Of a stretch of DNA of 64,000 bases, positions 58,203 through 64,000 are shown piece after piece. The first letter of the stretch is position 1. Every line of letters starts with the position of its first letter. This DNA comes from Spongilla lacustris (taxonomy: Eukaryota; Porifera; Demospongiae; Spongillida; Spongillidae), in assembly GCA_949361645.1 (NCBI GenBank), contig OX442416.1, forward strand, positions 13,439,540-13,503,539, given 5' to 3'. The notes beneath the pieces were generated by a model. The model was not told the origin of the DNA and did no database searches. It saw nothing but the letters and a program-made list of their open reading frames with translations. A program made the translations under genes and the position numbers.

Positions 58203-58909
58203 AGGCGTTTCTTCATTACCAACTGCAATCCGGATCGATCCGGATTGAGGGTGTGTCCACACTAGTTAATTAGCATTCATCGACCAAACCGAATTGTTGC
58301 AGTTAAGGGCGTACCCACGATAGAAAATGGCTGCTGTACATGTACGTTTTATTCACTTTGGAGTTAGGAGGAAACTCGCTCATTTGGTAGGGATCTGGGT
58401 GTGTGTGTGTGTGTGTGGGTGGGCGGGGCAGATGTGCAACGACAGCTCGATGGAGTTGTACGCAACAAATTAATCTATCAGCGGATTGCTAGCCTACTGC
58501 AGTGCACTGCATGAAGCAGTGCATCCTGAAGATGAAAAACCTAGTGCAGAAACACAAAAAGGTTATAAGCATGCATGATCCATACAATTATACGAGACAT
58601 AAAGGCACACAGCTTAAGGACTCTAATGGAGGTAGTAATGGTATACATGTAACAGGACAAGGCCATGTGTCCCTTTTTTCCTAAGGTGACTTTTGCGTAG
58701 CTCCATGTACGCCGCTAAGCAAATGTATGCCATTCCCAGCGGGTTTTATGTGGACTCGAGACAGCGCCCATTAATTATCAGTATTGGCATGCCCTGCATG
58801 TACATGTAACTGCATCGATTCGGTTTGGTCAATGAATACTAATTAGCTAGTGTGGATGCAACCCCAATCCGGATCGATCCGGACTGCGGTTGGTAGTGAA
58901 GAAATGCCT
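58203..58909 (-). mobile_element. Harbinger-like MITE, copy 2
   Basis: A 707-bp relative of 558-1248 in opposite orientation: the internal blocks (for example CTCTAATGGAGGTAGTAATG) are reverse complements. Perfect TAA duplications at 58200-58202 and 58910-58912. The long inverted ends carry the same CAATCCGGATC palindrome. Confidence 0.85.
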
Positions 58910-58984
58910 TAATACTGTATATGAAGAATGTTGATAATCACCACTTTTTTAAAACTGGCGTGGACATAATAATGAACTTAGTGT

Positions 58985-59297
58985 TTTTGAAAAATAAAGA
59001 TGTTGATTATGGATAACCCCTGAGAACCTGAAATGGTTTTATGTGTAGCAGCCATCTTGAGTTGATTTAAAAGTGAGTTACATCCTCAGCAATCAAAACT
59101 AGAAGATAAACTGTTTACACCAACATAACAGATGAACACTGTACACAACTGTAGTTTTGACTGCTGAGGTCCGAATGTTACGTAACTCGCTTAGCCACTC
59201 TTAAAGTTAAATAAACTCAAAATGGCTGCTACACATAAAACCATTTCAGGTTCTCAGGGGTTATCCATAATCAACATCTTTATTTTTCAAAAACTCC
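58985..59297. mobile_element. Foldback element
   Basis: The left arm starts TTTTTGAAAAATAAAGATGT and reads GATAACCCCTGAGAACC, GTAGCAGCCAT and AGTGAGTTAC. The right arm is its complement, ending ACATCTTTATTTTTCAAAAA. Arms are about 130 bp with moderate divergence. No coding sequence. Confidence 0.82.
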
Positions 59298-59713
59298 TGC
59301 AACTTTGTGACCACCGCTACATACAATATATATGTGTGTGATGTGTGTATGTGTGTGTGTTTGTGTGTGTGTGTGTACATGTACATGTGCACACACATAT
59401 ACACACACTTAATTATCAACCTAATAATTCCTAGCTGGATCCCAAACGCAATGCTAGCGTAACGTTCATGGTTGACTGATTGGCAGCAAATGGGGGCAAG
59501 GGGCAGGAGTATCCCACGAGCCTGTGTCCCTGTACCCAAACTCCCCAGCAGTGGTGGCACCAGCTAGTGCCGCTGACCACAACCGGGTGACCTGTGTACC
59601 AAAGCCAGGACGCTGGTCCAGGCTTGGCTATCCAGGATCGTTGGGGAAGTCTGCCCGCTAGACAGGCACCAGGGTGATGCTGGTCACCAACTGTATGACC
59701 TGTGTACCAAGCC
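59298..59713. other. Spacer; GT-rich repeat, no clear gene
   Basis: Contains a GT microsatellite (about 59330-59380) and a moderately GC-rich stretch (59430-59710) with an imperfect internal repeat (CAAGCCAGGAC / CTGTGTACCAA). No family recognised. Confidence 0.4.
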
Positions 59714-60637
59714 CAGTGCATATGATAAGGTTTCAGGTTTGTCCTGACACACTGTCAGACCATTACCTAATTGACCTGTCATGTTTCCGAATTGACCGGA
59801 CATAGAATGTACCTTTATATTTGCACTTGGTGTTTGTATACATTGCTATCCAGTAGCATTGCGTGCACGCACATATTAGTAGCAGCATGATCTTTGAAAG
59901 ATGCAGATCTCAGGTTTGTTTTTGAATGCTGCGTTGGAATTTATTCGGCCGCGCAGATTTTCTTCAAATTGAATGCACACAGAACACTTTAGCGATGCGA
60001 CTATAGTACTATCTGATTTGCTAGTATCGAATGTTAGTCACGTACATTTGTATCAGGGGCGGGAGGGGGAGGGGGAAACGACGCAATCGTGCGCGAAAAA
60101 CGGCCCTAAACGTGTCAAATCGGGCGGACTTCAAAACGCTGTATCTCCTTGATTGTGCAATTGAGAAGAGTCGCATTTTGCGTATTTACAAAGCGGTCGT
60201 GTGTCTATACATGTAGAAGAGTCCAAAGACGGTTTAATTTGCAATGCATCGTTCTGAATCTTACTTCAATGTGAATACTTTCGGAGCGATGCGTCGCAAA
60301 TTACACCATCTTTGGACTTCTATACACGCAGGACTGCTTTGTAAATACGCAAAATGCTATTGCAAAATCAAGGAGATACAGCGTTTTTGAAGTCCGCGCG
60401 ATTTGACGCGTTTACGGCCGTTTTTCGCGCACGATTGCGTCCATGGGAAGGATCTTTTCGCTGTCCAAAGCCCACTTTTTAACACTAAATTTAACGGTCT
60501 GAACAGGTGCTTTGCCGCTATTTCCAGTGACATAAAAAGCCGTCCGGACATTCTTACCGCGCATACGCAAAATTGATCTGACACTTAGCAAAATTGATCG
60601 GAAAACGTCCGATGTCCGACTGTTATCATGTGCACTG
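59714..60637 (-). mobile_element. hAT-like deletion derivative, copy 2
   Basis: Inverted relative of 55681-56435 with CAGTGCA ends and a perfect 6-bp duplication CAAGCC (59708-59713 and 60638-60643). It contains the same subterminal blocks (GTCCGGACATTCTTAC complement, GACCTGTCATGTTTCC). It is longer than copy 1 because of a foldback insertion at 60080-60441. Confidence 0.78.
60080..60441. mobile_element. Foldback element nested in the hAT-like copy 2
   Basis: Arms of about 150 bp. Left begins GACGCAATCGTGCGCGAAAA and right ends with its complement. Shared blocks include AAACGCTGTATCTCCTTGAT and CGTATTTACAAAGC. Copy 1 lacks it, so it inserted after the copies separated. Confidence 0.82.
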
Positions 60638-61596
60638 CAAGCCAGGACACTGGTCCAGGCTTGGCTAGCCAGCTTTGTAGGGACAAGCCCGCAGGGCTCC
60701 GCCCCCTGCCTTACTGTAATAGAATATGACCAGGAAATGCATCATACAGCAAAGTACAAATACATGTGAAGGGAGGGTGGGAAAGGTGAAGCTCTCCAGC
60801 GCCTGTTGACCAGCAGCATGCGCTGGAGTTGCATATCATCTTTATATACATGCATACCCAGAGGCTGGCCATCTGATTACACAACAATAAGCAAACAAAG
60901 GGGCCATTGCCCAGCGCCATATGACAATAGTAAGGGTACCCCATATCACAAAGATAAGGCTTGAGTGTGATGTGGTTATGCATGTACAGTCTGCCCTCCT
61001 TATAAGCACACCTTTATAAGCTCAGGGGTGTGTACCTAAACTAATTCATAACCCACAGTGTATATGTAACTTGAAAGCTACAGTATCCCTACCCTCATAT
61101 CAACGTTGGGAAAATATGCCCTATTCATAGCGATGTTAGGCTAGGGTTTTGTGTATTGCCTCAGCCAACAGCTACAGTGGTGTTCACCGAAAGTGATAAT
61201 GCACATTTTTGATTTTATCTCATGAATGGTACTGTATATAATTATATCATGCCAATTACATTTTTAGATTCAGCATCTACTTCTGAACAGAGTACAATGT
61301 ACATTTGTTTTAACTTGTAAACAAAACAATGCACCATAGTAAACAACTGCTGGTCAGGTTGGATGTTCAAGGCTTTAACTCCTCTATACTTTGTAGTTAA
61401 GCTACCAAATTTGTTTTGTATGTACCCAATACAGGTGAGTACCTATAGTGTTGTGTTGAGCTCTTAAGTCTCACTCGCTGTGGAGATCGGTAGGAAAGTA
61501 TCGCTTTTCAGAGGGAGGCGTGGTCTTCGTATGAATTCGGACAAATTAGTTTGACTTAAGGATTAAAATTGACTTTTTCTAAATGAGAGGTCTCTG

Positions 61597-61985
61597 GGGT
61601 ATCCATATAATTTTTTTGGCAGCTTGCTATCGGCATTAAATAATCCATGAAATGTTAAAAATCTTAACATTGAAAGCCATTTTTCACCCGTTTTTAGGAT
61701 TTCTCTGTATACATGTATGGTAGTAAACGTGTAGCACATAATCATGATATTTGCATTTTTCTTAGTATTCTACACGTAGAAATGCTTTTAAAAGTTACGT
61801 ACAGTGCTTACAAACGCAAATACTATGATTCTTTGCTACATTTTTACTATGATATACGGAGAAATCCTAAAAACAAAAACGGTTGAAAAATGGCTTTCAA
61901 TGTTAAGATTTTTAGCATTGCATGGATTGTTTAATGCCGATAGCAAGCTGCCAAAAAATTATTATAAATTATATGGATACACCAG
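61597..61985. repeat. Inverted repeat inside the pogo element
   Basis: Arms of roughly 115 bp: GGTATCCATATAATTTTTTT, GGCAGCTTGCTATCGGCATT and GAAAGCCATTTTTCACCCG on the left, complemented on the right. Probably a foldback element inserted where the 5' half of the transposase used to be. Confidence 0.78.
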
Positions 61986-62046
61986 AAACCTACATGTTGA
62001 GCTTCAGGTTACTTTATCATTCATACTCACTGCGGTTTTCTGCAGG

Positions 62047-62960
62047 TTTTCACTGATTGGTCTAAGAGTGTGAATGAGCAATTTATGTCGCAAGAGCGTA
62101 ACTGCTTGATGTTGCTGGACAATGCCAGTTCACATGGTGTGGCAGATACAGTACTTAAAAAAGTGGGCAGCTTTGATGCCTTTAGGTTGAGCAATCTTTT
62201 GCTCCTTTTTCTGCCACCGAATTGCACGTCAGTTGTGCAGCCCTTGGACCAAGGTATCATTGCTGCCTTTAAGGCCCACTACAAAGGCAAGCTGGCTCGT
62301 TACATGGTCCAGCAGTATGACAATGATCCCAGTCAGGATCTACAGGCACTGTCACTTAAAGCCAATCTTAAGCAGGTCTGTCTTTGTTTACTTGTTGTAT
62401 AGGTTTTTGCACTGATGTGCTCTTACATGTACCTGCAATATCTTCTTCACTCTTGACACATTCAGGCCATTATTTGGCTTGTAGCTGCCTGGCAGGACAT
62501 CTCAGCAACAACTGTCTTGAACTGTTGGTGCAAGTCAGGGGTTCTGCCTAAAACTTGGATCAGGCAAATGTGACCAGACAGAGCAGCACTGATGGCAGCA
62601 GATGCTGGAGAAAGTTCCCAACTAAGGGAGATAGCTGCTGTAATCACAAGGTTGCCTGTTAAACCGGGAGTGACCCGAATGGCAGCACTTGATTATGTAA
62701 TGGATCCTGGAGAAATGGAGACAGAAGGGGAGGAGACGATGGCAGAAATTGCAGCAAGGCTATTGGGTCAAACAACTTCACATACAGGTTTTGATGCAGG
62801 TGAAGAAGAAACTCAAGACCCCAACAACGTGGAACCACAGTCAGTTCCATTGACTGAGGCAAAGAACAGTGTGTCTACTCTTTTACAGTTTGTAGGAGAT
62901 AATTTTGGCATCTTTTCAGAGGAGGATTTTAGGCATCTGGTGTGTTTGATGCGTAATTAA
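62047..62960 (+). pseudogene. pogo/Tigger transposase, C-terminal half
   Basis: An acceptor-like TTTTCTGCAG precedes VFTDWSKSVNEQFMSQERNC. Next come LLDNASSHGVADTV with a catalytic Asp, LLLLFLPPNCTSVVQPLDQG with the third acidic residue, and IIAAFKAHYKGKLARYMVQQ, the DDE_1 signature shared with Jerky/CENP-B-related proteins. A probable intron (62376-62465) leads to AIIWLVAAWQDISATTVLNC and WCKSGVLP. A frame change near 62560-62590 is followed by an acidic tail ending FGIFSEEDFRHLVCLMRN. The N-terminal HTH and first Asp are missing, so it is not functional. Confidence 0.8.
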
Positions 62961-63143
62961 ATTCATAATGTTATTGTAGTTACAAATAACAAAAAATAAA
63001 GAACAACATTCATTATACATGTAAGCTCAAATTCCTTATAAGCTCAGGGAACAAACATGGAGCTTATAAGGAGGGCAGACTGTAAACAGGAATTACTAAT
63101 GCCCATTAAAACCTGTCCCTAAACAGTACCACATATACACACA

Positions 63144-63214
63144 TACATGTACATGTACATGTACATGTACACACACATACATGTACAAACACACACACAC
63201 ACACAAACACACAC

Positions 63215-63290
<76 letters not shown>
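63144..63290. repeat. ACATGT and (CA)n microsatellite
   Basis: ACATGTACATGT repeats merging into a long CA repeat. Confidence 0.95.
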
Positions 63291-63292
<2 letters not shown>

Positions 63293-64000
63293 CCCTAACC
63301 AGCTTGTGTTCACCCTTAAATGCATGTGTCTGCCCTGGAAAACATACTACAATGTACCCACACATCTGGGTAGTTGTAAGCCAATATGGGTGTGTAGGAA
63401 ACTGTGAAGCCAAGCCACAAAGCCATAGCATAATAATTTCATTGTCAATGGCAAGTGCATGAGCTTACTGAGTTCTCTCCATATACACTGTACAGCTAAC
63501 AATACTATTGTGCATAACGAGGGTGGACCTTACCCTGATGTGTGTTTGTGTGTGTATGTGTGTGTGTGTGTGATGTCATGTGATTGCATGACGTGCCACT
63601 CACCACAACGTAAGACTGGGAGATGATAACGCTTTGAAAAAGCTACGCAACAAGTGTGTTTGTTACAGCACATATGAGTCGCAGGAAACGAATAACGCCC
63701 ACAATACATGTTAACCATGCGCGTAAATAATTCACTTGGCTCTGGACAGTACTTTAACGTGTACTGTACATGTACATACTCGTGAGATGCCAAAGTCATT
63801 CAAGCAATGAGACGATTGCATGTGTTTGCACATTCATCATTGTCGATCGTTTCCAATTTAATAATACGCAATAATCATCATCATAATTGTTAATAATTTC
63901 AAATGTTTCTGGCTAAAACCTGTCCGGCCCTGTGATGTAATAATACTGTAGGCAAACTGTGAAACCCAAAGTAGACATTTTATTAGATTGATATTTCCTG
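63291..64000. other. Right-end spacer without recognisable genes
   Basis: Non-coding, with a short GT repeat near 63540-63572. Nothing recognisable before the window ends. Confidence 0.45.

Larger units (their letters stand above)
60987..63082 (+). mobile_element. pogo/Tigger-type element, internally deleted
   Basis: Inverted ends CAGTCTGCCCTCCTTATAAG (21 bp or more) flanked by TA (60985-60986 and 63083-63084), as in pogo-group Tc1/mariner elements. It encodes only the C-terminal half of a DDE_1 transposase (62047-62960). The 5' half lacks the CENP-B-type DNA-binding region and contains an inverted repeat at about 61597-61985. Confidence 0.88.

Overview
The window is animal nuclear DNA. Its genes have many short exons, introns as small as about 50 bp with GT/AG borders, and cut-and-paste transposons of animal type. 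A palindromic ACATGTAC-type motif is scattered through introns and spacers. A marine invertebrate, most likely a sponge, is my best guess. It rests on the compact introns and on an ankyrin-Roc-COR-Death protein, a type expanded in early-branching animals. The species is not established.

Two host gene families occur twice each, as a duplicated pair. Family 1 (minus strand) encodes ankyrin repeats, a Roc GTPase, a COR domain and a Death domain. A complete model of ten exons and 827 codons runs from 44639 down to 24988. A 5' fragment with three exons lies at 15866-13888. Family 2 (plus strand) is a LIV-1-type ZIP (SLC39) metal transporter. Copy B (51736-57113) is open through eight exons, from signal peptide to the HELPH helix, but its last exons are not in the window. 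Copy A (16445-24094) is a pseudogene that keeps the 3' exons. The order ANK1(-), ZIP-A(+), ANK2(-), ZIP-B(+) points to a segmental duplication of an ANK-ZIP unit.

The rest is mostly transposon-derived. 0-13 kb: a DDE transposase relic split by a Harbinger-like MITE; a piggyBac element whose transposase core has been replaced by a 24-bp satellite; an unassigned DDE relic; a foldback element; a TTAA element; an element with a 5-bp target duplication; a Tc1/mariner relic. 13.9-25.3 kb: ANK1, ZIP-A with a 1.8-kb CCCT-rich tract, and a miniature LTR retrotransposon (TRIM) in exon 5. 25-45 kb: ANK2, whose last intron holds a 4.8-kb Ginger1-type transposon. This encodes a spliced integrase-like transposase with a C-terminal OTU protease domain, and is itself split by another element. 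45-51 kb: a reverse-transcriptase relic flanked by inverted copies of its own 3' region, a hAT element and a nuclease-domain relic. 51.7-57.1 kb: ZIP-B with a hAT-like zinc-finger element in an intron. 57-64 kb: a second Harbinger-like MITE, several foldback elements, a second copy of the zinc-finger element, and a pogo/Tigger element.

No rRNA, tRNA or CRISPR feature is supported. Many long ORFs are artefacts of tandem repeats.
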